A stretch of DNA of 64,000 bases, taken from NCBI GenBank assembly GCA_026261815.1, contig JAMPIT010000884.1:10119001-10183000 (forward strand). Reading direction: 5' to 3'. Source of the stretch: Monarcha castaneiventris obscurior. Lineage: Eukaryota; Chordata; Aves; Passeriformes; Monarchidae. Made by a program: the position numbers and the translations under genes. Shown piece by piece: positions 1 through 13,300 of this stretch (the stretch's first letter is position 1; each line of letters opens with the position of its first letter). The notes below the pieces were generated by a model that saw only the letters and a list, made by a program, of their open reading frames with translations, had not been told where the DNA came from and did no database searches.

Positions 1-1089
1 AAGACAGGAGAGGAGAGCAATACAACCCCAGCCCACAAACCAGGGCATTCAGATGCATTAACAAAAGATTAGGGCCAGTCACATAAAGATACTTGAACAC
101 AAAGCCCTTTTGTGGCATCAGAAGATGATTGTTATCTAATAAGTCCAGCTCGGTATACACCTGGAGCACTCTCAATTCACTTCTGCGCTTCCTCACTTTT
201 GCTTTCTAGCAAGAGGTCCACATCAAACCTGAGAAAAGCTTTTTCCAATGAACCCTCCAAATTCTTATCCCATGCACTTTCTTCACACTGTGCCAGCACA
301 CACAATGCCAATAAAGTCACAGAAGCAATTCTACGAACAGCTACATGGAGGCTCCTTTCCTTTGCAAAGTGTTGCTCTTTGAAGTGGCAGCATTTTGACT
401 CTGTCAGATGCTAAGATTGTGGCACTGAAAATCTATGGTGAAATCTGTCCCCTACTGAATGGCAAAACTCCCAGCAACTTTAGCTAGGCCAGGAACAGAT
501 TTCATGTCCTGTATCTATAGCAACTCAGAGACATAAATTGCATTCATGGGACATTAAAAGTCAGAAAGCAATGGGTGGCAATCATAACAAAGTTGTTTTT
601 CCCAGGATTCTTAGAAAACAGAAGACAAATAAATAAAAATCCAGAATATTTTAACATTTCATTTCCCCAATCCCTCTTCATGAACAGCTACAAGTCCTCA
701 GACTTTCCCACTGCCAGTGGTCAATGATATCATTCACAGTGATTTTTCTACAACCTTCATTTGCTGGCCTTTCTTAGAGTTGTTACAGTTTCCTGTGGGC
801 TTTGGTTTGACTTGTGTTTTTCTTGGCCGTAAGTTGACCTGAAAATATGAGGCTATTTCAGGCAAAAGTATCAAAAAATAAAGTATGCTTTTTCAAACCC
901 AATGGCCACACCCCTGTGCCTCCTGCCATTTTGTCCAGTTAGCATTTTTAAAGTATGTTATTTAGTTACTTATTTATTTAATTTTAATTCATTTTTTATT
1001 TATTTGTGTATTCAATTGAAATTGCAGGATTACTGGAGGCAACCAGAATATAATTACAGAGGCTGTAATTTGGCAGTAGAACTCACGTT
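1..1089. other. Intergenic DNA, nothing recognised
   Basis: Unique AT-moderate sequence. A T/A-rich stretch (about 955-1010) precedes the CR1. No coding homology was seen. Confidence 0.6.
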
Positions 1090-2085
1090 GTTTAAAAAAG
1101 AATTTCAAGTCCATGGGGCCAGATGGGATCCACCCAGGGGTACTGAGGGAGCTGGTGGCAATGCTCATGGAGCCACTTTCCATCATTTCCCAGCAGTGCT
1201 GGCTCACCGGGGAGGTCCCAGGTGAAAGGAAGTTGGCCAGTGTGACACTCCTCTGTAAGAAGGGCTGGAAGGAGGTTCCAGGGAACTACAGGCCTGTCAG
1301 CCTGACCCCGTGCTGGGAAAGGTCATGGAGCAGATCCTCTTGAGTGCCATCATGCAACATGTGCAACACATGACAACCAGGGCATCAGCCCAGCCAGCCA
1401 GGGTTTATGACAGGCAGGTCCTGCTTGACCCACGTGGTCTCCTAGGACAGAGTGACCCCCTCAGTGGATGAGGGAAGGCTGTGGATGTGTCTGTCTGGAC
1501 TTTAGTAAAGCCTTTGATGCTGTTTCCTCACAGCATTTTCCTCATGGCTTGGACAGGAGCACTTGCTGTTTGCTGGGTAAAAGACTGGCTGGACATCTGG
1601 GCCCAGAGAGTGGTGGGGAATGGAGCTACATCCAGCTGGAGCCAGGCACCAGTGGTGTTCCCAAGGCTCAAAACTTGGGTCAGTTTTTTAACATCTTCAT
1701 CAATGACCTGGACAAGGGGATCAAGGGCATCCTCAGCCACTCTGCAGATGACACCAAATTGGGTGGGAGTATTGGGTGCTCTGCAGAGACAGGCTGGAAG
1801 GAGGTTATAGCAAGTTGAGGGGTTGGTAACAAGGGACAGGACAAGAGAAAATGGCCTCAGGTAGTGCCAAGGAACGTTTGTATTGGATATCAGGAAAAAC
1901 TGCTTCACTGAAAGGATTATCAAGCATTGGAACAAGGAAGTGGTGGAATCACTGTCCCTGTAAATGTGTAGATGGGGAACTTACAGGCATAGCCTATAGG
2001 TGAAGTTGGCAGTGCTGGGTTAATCACTGAACTTGATGATTTTAGAGGTCTTTTCCAACCTAAATGATCATATGATTTTATAAAT
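1090..2085 (+). mobile_element. CR1 LINE, 5'-truncated, with reverse-transcriptase remnants
   Basis: Seen: a broken plus-strand pol frame. From about 1113 it encodes MGPDGIHPGVLRELV and NYRPVSLT. From about 1490 it encodes [11 protein letters not shown], then [17 protein letters not shown] and ADDTKLGGS. These are hallmark blocks of the CR1 reverse transcriptase, including the ADD catalytic box, where the usual preceding Phe is Ser. The frame is interrupted by stops and shifts, so the copy is dead. The 3' end (about 1990-2085) has the CR1 signature of a TTAGAGGTCTTTTCCAACCT stretch followed by a degenerate TATGATTTTATAA tail. The 5' boundary is approximate. Confidence 0.93.
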
Positions 2086-2967
2086 TCTCACAAAAAGACA
2101 CAGAAGCTATGCCATGACCAGCTCCCTTGTTTCTCCTATCATCCAAAACAGGCTCCTTTTGCCACAGAATGCCACTTCATGCCACAGTGAGGTATGGGTT
2201 TGGGTTGGAAAAGCAGCCCTGCCCCTGATGACCACTAGCACCAGCCTGGGTATTCCTTTGGTATTTTCTTTCCCATAGCTTTCCCCACAAGCAAGCTCTG
2301 ATGAGATGGCAGGATTAGGTGATACCACAATACATATGAAAACTTGCACTTCCAGCCTCCCCTTCCCTTCTCAGGAACTTTCCAAAGCTTGCCATAATAC
2401 AAATTGACATAGTATTTTAACAGATTGCCTATATCTATGTGGACAACCAAACATATAATTGAAGGAATATTCTAATATTCAATTAGTCATATTTTTCAAC
2501 TGGTATGAGCCTAACACTGTAATCATGACATTACAGGACACTTGCATAGTTTGATGTGGTCTTTTTATAATAACATACAAGGCAATGGCATCATTTTGTC
2601 CAACTGAAAATCTACATAGTGGCACTGAATCAAAGTTTTTCCAGTTGCCAAAATGAATCTCACTATTCAACAAGAAGAGATGAAAAAGCCCTCAAGTGAA
2701 TTGTATTTCTAATTTCTTGAAAATTGCACATAAAAGGAAACAACCTTTCACTCAGAACCCTGTAGATTTATCCAGTCTTCCTTGCATGTAAAGGTGCAGT
2801 CATGAAACAACTGTAAATTATTCAGGATTTCTTCTTACTGAAGAAATGCACATACTGAAGTACCGACCAGTCTAACTGCTGCAAAACAACTTTGAAATAA
2901 ATGAAATAAAGTGATTGAATAAAATGGGAGCCAATTTTACCAGTGGGATGAGGTAAGTTCAGACTGT

Positions 2968-2973
2968 GATATA
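2968..2973. repeat. Target site duplication, left copy (GATATA)
   Basis: Six bases identical to 3317-3322, directly abutting the TG end of the LTR. The match sets the element limits exactly. Confidence 0.85.
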
Positions 2974-3316
2974 TGTCGCAGTGTCGGACATGAACACGCA
3001 GATTCAAACAGCAGGTTGGCAGCAGGTCCACCACCGAGCAGAGCGAAAGGGGCCCTGCCCACCTTTATTATCACACCTTTATACCTCTTCTAAAACAATC
3101 ATACATTGGTAGATGAGGTTAACACCTCTAGCATTTTACAGGATAGGAACACAGTCTATCACCTTTCTCCGCCTTGAAGAAAGGAATGAACAACAATCTA
3201 AAAGTTCAATAAACAATCTTAGCCGGTTAGAAAACAAGAGCTATGTTTATAGAAAATGCATGAGAACTTTTACTACAAAAGTAAAAACATGGAACACTGT
3301 GAAAACCAGGGCGACA
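2974..3316 (-). mobile_element. Solo LTR of a class II (ERVK-like) endogenous retrovirus, 343 bp
   Basis: Seen: the element starts TGTCGC and ends GCGACA, a perfect 6-bp terminal inverted repeat with canonical TG...CA ends. It is flanked by identical 6-bp direct repeats GATATA (2968-2973 and 3317-3322). Six-base target duplications are typical of class II/ERVK elements. Orientation is taken from minus-strand promoter signals: TATAAA at 3083-3078 and AATAAA at 3069-3064. That places U3 on the right and U5 on the left. No gag, pol or env sequence lies next to it, so it is the product of LTR-LTR recombination. The perfect duplication suggests a fairly recent insertion. Confidence 0.88.
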
Positions 3317-3322
3317 GATATA
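3317..3322. repeat. Target site duplication, right copy (GATATA)
   Basis: Six bases identical to 2968-2973, directly abutting the CA end of the LTR. Confidence 0.85.
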
Positions 3323-6300
3323 CTCTGAATTTTGTCAGGCTTCTGACAGATTTGCAGGGGAAGCCACTTATGCTGTGATCCAGCAAAGCAGATGAACATG
3401 AAAACAACCCTCTGAAGTAACAGAGCTCATTCAAGTCATCATTACTTAGGGTAAAGGTGGAAATCTTGGAGGGTATCCACCACCTGGGTGAGTCCTGTAG
3501 AATTTTAACTCAACATAACTTCGGAAAACATCCAGTTTATGGTTGTAACAGTCTATTTAAGCTTGTTCTATGATCATAAAACTTGTGCAAGAGCTATTTG
3601 GACAAGGCCAGTGAGACAAAGTTCTCCCCTCAGAGCCAAATAAGCAATTCAGTGGGTACTTGGCAGCCTCTCAGTCCCACAGCCAGTCAGCAGAGATCCA
3701 CAGCCAAATACCCCATAACTACTCTGCACCTGAATTGTTGTCTTGTCAGTGCTCACCTTCCAGAAGGAGCTTTGTCTGAAGATGTCAGGAGACTGGGGAC
3801 ACACCACTTTCTTCAGGCTTTTGTTGCAACGCAAAGTTACTCTTCATTTAATCATTTCCTTCAACTGCTCTAGTGAGTCATTATAAAATCAGTGATACTC
3901 ACCCACATAAATGCAAGCTCATAGGACTTCAAACAAAAATATGCAAAGCTTTTTATCTCTGCTTTTCATCTGCAGCTGACTTCTCTGCAGCCTTGCTATG
4001 GCTGCTTTGATCTCACATTGGCCAGCTTCCATGCCATCTTTCACTTCTTTTGGGAAAGACTGCACTGAGTCATTGTCAGCGTGGTTTTATGCCAAGCTCC
4101 TTCTGTTCAGAGATGAAATTCCCAAAGTGGTGCCTAATTCTCCCTTCCTAAACTCTTATTTGAGCACTTTGTTAGCTGGTTTTGGTTTTCAAAGATTCGG
4201 AGTATAAGGTGTCTTCTGACAGGAGGTATAAGGTGCAGGCCCAGCTTTATGGAAAACATAGGTCTTGTTTTCACGCTCCTAAACAGCAAATTATAATTAC
4301 AGGTTTGCATTTGTGGGCTCAAAGATCTCGACAGGAATGCCTATCCACTGGATTATACTTCCACATAATTTGGCAGCAATTGCTCAAGTTGCCGTGAGCA
4401 GTTTAGATCTCCACCAGTCACATAATTTGCTCATTGGGAAGCAAGTAGCTGGGTAAAACCAGATGGCGCAAAATCAAGATGTGAAGATGTGTCCACATGG
4501 CACAAAGCTGGGTCTAATAAATACAGTTACCAGACCTCTAAATGATGCCAGAAGTAGGTGAGTGCCACATCACAGTTCCGTAATTTCATCCAATTGCTAA
4601 ATATTTCTGGACTACAGCATATTGCTTTAGAGTGGGATTCCAAACTTTCATTCATCTAATATATGTATGTCCCACAACCATAAGATCTATTTTAAAATAT
4701 TTACCATTAACTCTGTGAACCACTAACTTTTAGGGTTATCCTGGATTGTTAACCTGGCTGTATAGCAAAACTCATTGCTTCAGTTCTCCAGCTTCTAAAC
4801 AGAATGGCATTCCGTGGGTTTAATAATATCAACACCTGAAGTGGCTAAATCATCTGGAACATTATCGAGGCACAATTTGCTCTATGGATATTTAGGGAAA
4901 AGCACTTCAGCCCAAGGGAAAATAAAACGTGGCCCAGTACCCATAGAGTCGCAGCAGGCAAAAGTTTTGCCGTGGAAATGCTCCTGGCTGGACTATATTA
5001 ATTTAGGAGTCAATTTCCTGGTCTAACTTTGCTGTCTTGGTGACTATACCTTGATAACGACTTTTGTGATTACAGAATAAATTTGTAATGAAGCCAAGAT
5101 TGGAGACCACCTATTTCACTTCTTAGCCAGTACCCTCCTTTCTAATCCATCCTTCCTCAAAACTACCCCTGCACAGCACCACTTCCTGTCATCCAAAACT
5201 GCAGCTTCAGGACTACTCAGCCAGCAAGCAGAACGTTTACAAGGATGGCAACTGAGATGCTCCCGACTCTCTCATTTGCTGACAGGACCCCAGACAGTGG
5301 CTTGGCCTCCCCATGGTCCTACTGGGCAGAATCAACCAGGAAAAGGAGCATTCCTTTGAAGTCCAGCAACCGCTGTGTGCCTGGTCCACTCCTCCCCCAA
5401 GGGGCTGCACTGCACAGAGACTGGATGATTTGATGACATCACCTGACACTGGCTGCACCTTGACCATCAAGAGGCCTCCAGGAGAGTGGGGATGAGAACA
5501 GGACAGCAAAGTTCCCACGAAACAAACTGGGTTTCTCTTCATCAGGCTCTGTAACACTGGTGGGTGTGCAAGATAACCCTTGCAGCCAAAGCCTGAAATA
5601 ATGCCAACAGCCTCAAATCTTGTGGGTTTTTTTGCTACTGTTGTCACTCAGACTTGAACTAGGTCGGATGGACTAGAGATAACAACCTGACAACTTTCCC
5701 CATGAAAAGTGGAAACTTTGTAAACATCCCCAAAAATTTACCCTTAGGGGTAACCTTGTCATCATCTATGATAGACACCATAAGTTGTTAGGAAGCTACA
5801 TTAGGCTGATTAGATTTCCTTCACATCCCTATCTTTCTCCTTGTTAATCTAAGGTAGCTACAGCCAATGCACAAAAATATCTAGAGGAAATGTTAATCTT
5901 GATCACTGACTGCCAAAAAAACCATGTAGGCTGACTGGTATAAGTTTAGGACATTTCCCATATGTTTGCTCAAATTAATGGCAAAAGATCTTCTACAAGC
6001 ATATTCACTGTAGTTTTTTGATGGGACCTGTGATTTCAAACCATATTGCATTTAGGCTCAAAAGTAACACTTAACATTTACATCATAGAAAAGAAGAAAA
6101 CTCTTTACTTTTAAAGAGCCACTGCTCTCTTCCATCCTAGCTGTAGGTGAGAGGTTTGCTATCATCTCTGTGATATAGGATAACACCTTCTCTTGAGGGA
6201 ACTGGAGTAATATGACTTTATACACTAAGAATTGTCCTTCAAAGCTGCATCTTTTGCTCCTGAGTCCGAAAACAACTGTGCTGTTACACATTGCAGCCAG

Positions 6301-9300
6301 AGGGACAAGGTCTCCATGCCTTTGGTTCTCTCCAGCCACGCCCTGTGTGAATCTAGGATAAGATCATGTTACTCCAATTACTGGAAAGCTTCACAGAAGT
6401 CAGGAAAAAACCAGCCAGTGTTAAGTGAAAACAAAGTGAATCAATGTTACACTACAGCATCAAGATAGATTGTAATGACCAACTGTACTGAATGTCAGCT
6501 GTATTGGAAACCTGTGCTGAGTCTGATTTGTAGATTTTTCTTCCTTCCCTCCCCTCCTTTGGTCTTCTTCACCCCCACCTTATTTTCATCATGTCCCTTT
6601 AATAGTGTTCTCAAAGATCCCCATGGGAGTTTGGTTCCTTTGGAACAGAGCCCTGCACATAAAATTATCTAAAGCAATCTCTCTTTTATTCTAACACTGA
6701 CATTCATAATCCTCTAAGGACTTAGAAGAAATAGAAGGAATAATATCAATTATGGGAAAAAGGCTTTCATAAACTGAAAAGGCGTTTTGATCTGTAAAAA
6801 AAAAAAAAATCAGTCATTTGTGTTACATTTCCCAGGCTAATCCCTGGTATAATTCAAATGAGATGGTTTAGCATACAGAAAATAATAGAAATCCTTCTTA
6901 TGGGACAAACTCACAAGGTTTTGTTTATTTAAGATAATTGCAGCTGTGGGATAAAGTACTTTCACTGTACCAAATGACCTTCATTCAGATATTACCAGAA
7001 ATTGCTTATCCTCTTCATTCCTTTTTGAAGAGAAAGGTGATTACAAAGAAAAAGAAGCCAGCAAATCTTAGTTGTAGACTATTACAGCTCTTTGGAAGAC
7101 ACAGGATCACCTACTCTCCCTTCAAGGGTACAGGAAGGAACAAAAAGAGATGCCTTGAACAAGTAAGAGGAAAACACCCTCCTCTTCCTTCTCCTCAGAC
7201 AAGTGTATTAATAGCCCTGGGTGAGCTGCCTTCTGAGAACAGGCCTGTCTTGTGCTGATAGCTAACGCTCCAGCCCCACAGCTATCTAGCTACACCATTC
7301 CACCTGGGAAGATGCTCTTTGTGTGATAGGTATGATATATCTTATCATACCATATGTATCATATATCTTAAAATAAACATAAACATTGGCTCTAGGCTGC
7401 CTCTTGAAAACACAAGTATTTTAGGAATAAGCCTAAAATCATGGTTCTTCTCCCCACTTCTACCTATGCTTTCACTCCAGCACCTATCAACAAAAACCAC
7501 CGTACTTGAAATTTCACTTACGGGTTCATATTTGGGAGGATTTAGCTTAACTCTGCATTTTTCCGATTTCCATATTCTTCCATGTTCATTGAAAGACTCT
7601 GTCAAACAAATAAAATATTTAAGTCTTTTTCCACTTCCCTGAAGAACAAACTAGGAGAGGTCATAAGGTCTGGTAGCCATATGCTTTTTCAAGCTAGGAC
7701 AGCTTGAAGAATCATGAATCTAGATTATACTTTTATGCCAAAGTATTCTCATTCAAAGCGAATAGCAGAGCCTTAATCCATTCTCTGGGCATCTGCCGTT
7801 AGAACCAGAACTGGGACTAGAATTCATATTTCTCTGCTCCTTGCCCTTTCTGCTCTTCTGTATCAAAGCACAACAGTCTCAGAGTTGTGCATTTGCTGTC
7901 AGACCAATTACATTCCCAAAGCTCATGGACCCTCCAAGCCTGCCTCCCTTCTCCACTTGATAGACCCCTCAAGCCCAACTTGGAAAACTCACATGCAGTT
8001 TTACGAAGGCTGAAAAGGGGTGGTGAAACCCCAAAAAAGTTGCCCCAAGCTATTTTTTTCCTTTGACTGCTGGACCCAACTTGTCCAGCTTTTTCTACTC
8101 TGTCCTTCTGTAATTCCCAAAAGAATATCCTGTTCTTCAGCCATATCTACTTCCAGCTGAAAGACAGTTTCCAAGGTAAATACAAAACTGAAAAGTGTGG
8201 GAGCAAGGATAACAGGAGCTTTCCCAAAGTTCATTCTTAACTATCAACAGAACAAACAGCAGCTGAGGTGAAGGCAGGAGTGATGCATTCACTTTTCATT
8301 AACTGATTTCAAACCAGTTCATATTTTGTGAGGGTTTTATTACTGTAACTCTTTAATCACATAGAAATACTGTCTCTCATTTTAGCATACTCCAATAAAT
8401 TATTATAAAGTGCTTTCCTACATTCAGGGGAATACCAACTGCATAGCTGACAGTCAAACAAGCAAAATTAATTGGCATTAACCTGTTTCTATAGAGTTGC
8501 ATTGACACATCTCACAGTATTTGATGTTGATATATTTTACAGCCACTAGGAAGTCAGCTCTTTACTTTTTGGAGAAAAATGTATTGTCGAACCAGATAGT
8601 TGCAAAAAATAGCTAGAAAGTGTAACCAGTGTTTATGTCCGAGGTTCAACTCTCCCAGTTTCATACTTTCCATTTCAAATTTTTGATCCAATCATCTTAC
8701 TATTGTTAGACTCATGAGTCCTGAACACTGAAGATTCCACCAGGGATTCACAAAGCTACTTGACTGTGGAATTTTCTTCCCCACCTTTCGTCTGCTTCAT
8801 TGATATGGAGTAACCAGAAAACTCACTTTTGTGCTGCTATGTACCCCACACAACACAGTATGAGCCATAGATATAGCCAGACTTTGCTTTTTTCTTTAAG
8901 TTTAGCAAATGCAACACACAAGAAGCACAGGGCCTTAAGAGCGCACTGCTCCACTATTAGTTCAACCTGCAAATATTCTGCAGCTGACTAGTTTCCAACC
9001 ACTTACACCAAACACTATCAAACCTTTAGACAATTTAAAATGCTGAAGATTTCTGTAAGACTCAGAAGTTCAACAGCATAGGGAACATAAGCAAGAGAAA
9101 TTGTCCCCATCAAAGGCAAACAGATGTTGCTATAACCTTTCAAAAAAAACCCTGCTCTTGGAAGTGCTATAGTAAATATGTAAATATGCTTTGAAATTGA
9201 ATATCCTTCCTGAAGTGGAAGCCCTGGAGTACAAGAGCTCTTTGAGAGTATGTTTTGGTTTCATGGGATCATATGTATGCAACACTGAGCTGTGCCCAAC

Positions 9301-9690
9301 AGGGCCAGGAGTCATTGCTACCATATCCTCTGACAAGAAGGTTGCAGGGAGGAGACCTGTCCCAGGGAAAGGAACAGGTAATGAATGTGTGTGCACTGTG
9401 ATGGCATCCAGATGCCTCTGACCAGGCACCAAGAATATATTACCCCAACATACTGCAGGTAGATGGTTTCTGCCTCTATTCAAAACAATCTGAAGCATTT
9501 TCTACATCTCTTCCAAACTCTTTCATGTGGAGTACCCTCACCTCACACACCTTTTCTTGTCTGTTTCCAGCAATAAAAGCTCTTAGAGCTGGCAGAAATT
9601 GCATTGTCATAACTGACATCTGCATTATTAGAAATTAACTGCACTTTCTTTGTTTACTCCGAAAGAGAAATGAAATCTTTATGCTTTTTA
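3323..9690. other. Intergenic DNA, no gene or repeat family recognised
   Basis: Scattered open frames of up to 136 codons (for example minus strand 5237-5647) show no family features. It contains an A14 run (6796-6809) and the small inverted repeat at 7329-7351. Confidence 0.6.
7329..7351. repeat. Small inverted repeat (9-bp arms)
   Basis: GGTATGATA, TATCT spacer, TATCATACC. The area is AT-rich, so it may have no function. Confidence 0.85.
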
Positions 9691-10390
9691 CACAGAATCA
9701 CAGACTGGGTAAGGCTGGAAGGGATCTCATCTGGTCCCACCGCCCTGTTCCAGCGGGGCCATCCCAGAGCACACGGCACAGGATTGTGTCCAGATGGGTC
9801 TGGAATATCTCCAGTGAGGAGACTCCACACCCTCTTTGGACAATCTGTTCAGGGCTCGGGCATTGCACAGGGAAGAAGTTCTGCCTCCTGTCCAGGGGGA
9901 ACTCCCTGGGATCAGTCCCTGCCTGTTGCTCTGGTGCCATTGCTGGGCCCCCGGAGCAGAGCCTGGGCCCTGCTCGGAGCCCTCCCTGCACACAGGGACA
10001 CACAGGGCTGAGGGCCCCTCTCAGCTGGGGCTCCTCTCGAGGCTGGACAGCCCCAGCTCCCTCAGCCTTTCCCTGTCAGGGAGATGTTCCAGGTCCACTG
10101 GCCCTGCTCCAGGAGCTCCAGGTTCCTCCTGTCCTGATGATCCCAGACCTGGACACTGCACTCCAGATGTGCCTCACAGGGCTGAGCAAAGGGGCAGGAT
10201 CACTCCCTGACCTGCTGGCACTGCTCTTCCTGATGCACCCCACAATTCCATTGGCCTTCTTTTCTCCCAGGGCACTGCTGGCTCATGGACAGCTTGTCCA
10301 GCAGGGGCTTCAGGTCCTTCTCAAACATTTTCCCTTCTCAGAGGTTTTCCCTCAAAGGGTTCTGGCTCCAGCCCACCCATATGTTGAAGA
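9691..10390 (-). mobile_element. CR1 LINE 3' fragment
   Basis: Seen: the left edge is the reverse complement of a CR1 3' end (ACACAGAATCACAGACTGGG, then GCTGGAAGGGATCTCATCTGG). It is followed by about 650 bp of GC-rich CR1 3' sequence running toward the 5' side on the right. Open frames of up to 238 codons cross it in several phases, but these are CR1 noise. The core (about 9750-10160) is roughly 98% identical by eye to the oppositely oriented copy at 33105-33595. The right limit near 10390 is approximate. Confidence 0.9.
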
Positions 10391-13300
10391 AGATTGAGAA
10401 GTAGGAGCAGCCTTTGGTCTTTGTCCCCAGGAGACTGTTTCAAGTTGTGGAATATGGGTTAGTGCTGCTATCATGGGTTATGTCCCAGGTGTGATGCAGG
10501 AAAGGACATTTCTGGGCCAGGAGAAAAGCAGAACAAACCCAGATGTTTCACAGTCTTGGGGGATTCAGGAAGAGCAGAAACACAAGCACCACGTGGAAGA
10601 GACCACATGGTGCTGGGACCAGAGAAAGCTCTCCAAGGGGAAGGCACAGGATGATGATAAGCTGTTTTCTGTCAGTCCAGTGCACTGAACTTAAAAACTC
10701 TTCAAGGGGGATATCCTGCCCTCGCAAGCAGCCAGTCTGAACAGTGGGTAGTGCATGATCAGCTTGAATGACTGCAACCAAATCATGTTACAAAGCATTT
10801 CATCTTCTGTTCAATTCATCTCATAAATATGAGGCAGGGGATTCATAAACTACCCATTGCTTGTGAAGTATCTTCCACAAATATTCCCTTGGATCACCTC
10901 CAGGGGAAGAGCGCTCTCTTTTTCAATTCTGTCTGTAGCTCCTTCAGAAACCTACAAATGGCATCTGGAGGGAGTTCATATGCAAAAAACTCTAACAACC
11001 CTTTGCTTTATGGGTGTAGCCCCAAAATTTCAAAGGGCTTCTCAGAGGGGTTGCCAAACCTTTCTCTGTTCCCAGACAGGGATCAGGCAGTAACACAACA
11101 GTGCCCACAGCTGTGGGACCAGGGGTGAGGGCTGGGCTGAGATGTCACCCTTGAGCAGTATGGGGAAGCTCCTGGCAAGACTCCCAGAGCTCCTTCTCTG
11201 GTCTGTCCCACATCAGGTCTGGGCTGCAGCTCTGGCAGGCAAGCCCTGAGGAGGAGCAGAAAAAGCTCAAGAAGGAAAAAGCAACTGTTTGGTTTTGCTT
11301 TGGGACAGAACACAAGCAAGATAGGAAACAACTGATTTACCTAATCATGTTTCTAATTATCACAATGGAAAGACAGGGTACATTGACAGTGCTGAATAAT
11401 CCATCGCAGACCAAAATCACCCAAACTGCAGCCTCATCTTTTATTTTTGCCTTTTCTGCACTCATGGAAGGGCTGGAAGTTGATAATGGGGGAGGGTCCT
11501 CATCTGCACTGTACTGACTTGCAAAGGCAGTCATCCAAAACTAATATTCTCGGTTGAGTTCCTGGAGAGGGATGTTGGGGTTTTGTGGTGGGGAAAGGCT
11601 GGCAACCTTGACTCTGATCTGTAAAATTCTTCCTTTATCCCTTGCACATTTATTAGCTTGTTTTCACACCTTGCCCTCTTTGAAGGATTATATGCAGTAA
11701 CACGATGCAGTCTGGAGCTTCAGTTTTCAAAGGTGCATTCAAGCTTGAAGAAAACCCCGGCACCCCAAAAAATCCCCCCCACTGAATGTTAGATCTACAT
11801 TGATTGGCTTCCTAAATTTTCCCTTCCTTTCTGTTTTTCTGAAAGAAAAAGAACTGTGCAACTTACGTGTGTTCTAACACATCCTTCTTAACTCAATAAA
11901 AATGTCGTATCTAAAGCTTTAACTGCCATATGTCCTATGTAGGCATATGAAGCATATTTCTTTTTAATTCATATTTTATTGGAAGCCTTACAAAGCACAC
12001 AGAACAGATGCCAGTACATCAAACTCATCATGCCGAGCCTTGATTATACAGACCCTGAAGCCCCAACACTGCCATACAATCCTTCCTTTCAGGAAATAAA
12101 AGCCAAAGACCAGTTTTCCCACAGGACCACTTGTGGGTAGAAGCTGAAGCCCTTATTACTGGAGGTTCCTTGGATACGATTTAAAGTTTGAAAGTTCCTC
12201 ATATAGCTGTTCACTCATCATAACGTGCCTCTGAAAGCCTAGGCATGCTGCTCCAAGGAGGAACGCCCGTCCAAAACCAGGGAAGCACTTGGCCAAATAT
12301 CTACTTCGAGCTTAGTAGCAGCAGCCTTCTCTTTTTCTCTGAGCAGGAGTGCAGTAGATAAGGAGGGATACAGCAGAGTGTGACATCACAAATCACCACC
12401 ACCAGGAGCTGCTACTGTGTGTGAGGAAATGCCATGTCAGCCACAATAAAATAGGGCTGTCACCTGAACCAAATCTACTTTGCAAAGAGGAGATTAAAAA
12501 GTTCCCTGAGAGCGTGATATGCTATGCCATGACAAAATACCAATTAAAAATAAATGAATAGAGCAGATTCTCACTGGACTGGCATTTCCTCCTGTAGTTT
12601 GTGGTGTAAATCAAAGCATGATATACTACAAAATTTTAGATATATTTACATGTGTTTGGGCTGACCATGTTTACTCACTCAGGGTTTCCACTCCACCACT
12701 TGTTAATGCATTTGGCATGGTCTCATGTAAATACATCTAGGATTTCAAAGAAAGGTCATTCTCTATTTTCCCCTCCATACAGAAGGAACATGCCAGAACT
12801 ATGCTGAGGATATGGAATGAGATCACTCAAGCTCAGAGTCACTGTGGGTGGGTAACGTTGAGGTTACCCCTATGGCATATGTTGATGTATTCCAAACCCT
12901 CATTATAGTTATGATATATTCACAGGAACACAACAAAGCCATTTTTGAAACTGTTCCTTGATTTTAAGTCTACTTGCTGCTTTATGGAAGTCACTCCTGC
13001 AGTAATTTTCTGCTGGAGTAATGCTAAATGGCAGCAAATAGGGAAAAAAAGGCAGCAGAGGTGATGAATGAGGAATATTCACAACAGAGAAATACAGAAA
13101 AGGGAATGCAAGGAAAGGATGGTGGAGGAGAATGAGAGAAAAGCGGGGCGCCAGCATGCATTTGAGGGTGTAACTTCAGAACAATTCTAAGCCCTACTTT
13201 GTAAATCACTACTAGGAGTCAGATATGTGTGTAGATCCCAATACCCACATGCCAGGCCAGGGGAGCCTCTCCGCACTCAGAGTCAGATCCACTGCACTCA

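Noticed and set aside
5237..5647. 136-codon minus-strand open frame
   Set aside because: No family features, and the opposite strand is also open in two phases, pointing to low stop density rather than coding.
9681..10397. 238-codon plus-strand open frame
   Set aside because: Lies entirely in the antisense of a CR1 3' region. GC-rich CR1 DNA lacks stops in several phases, and the same frames recur in the copy at 33 kb.
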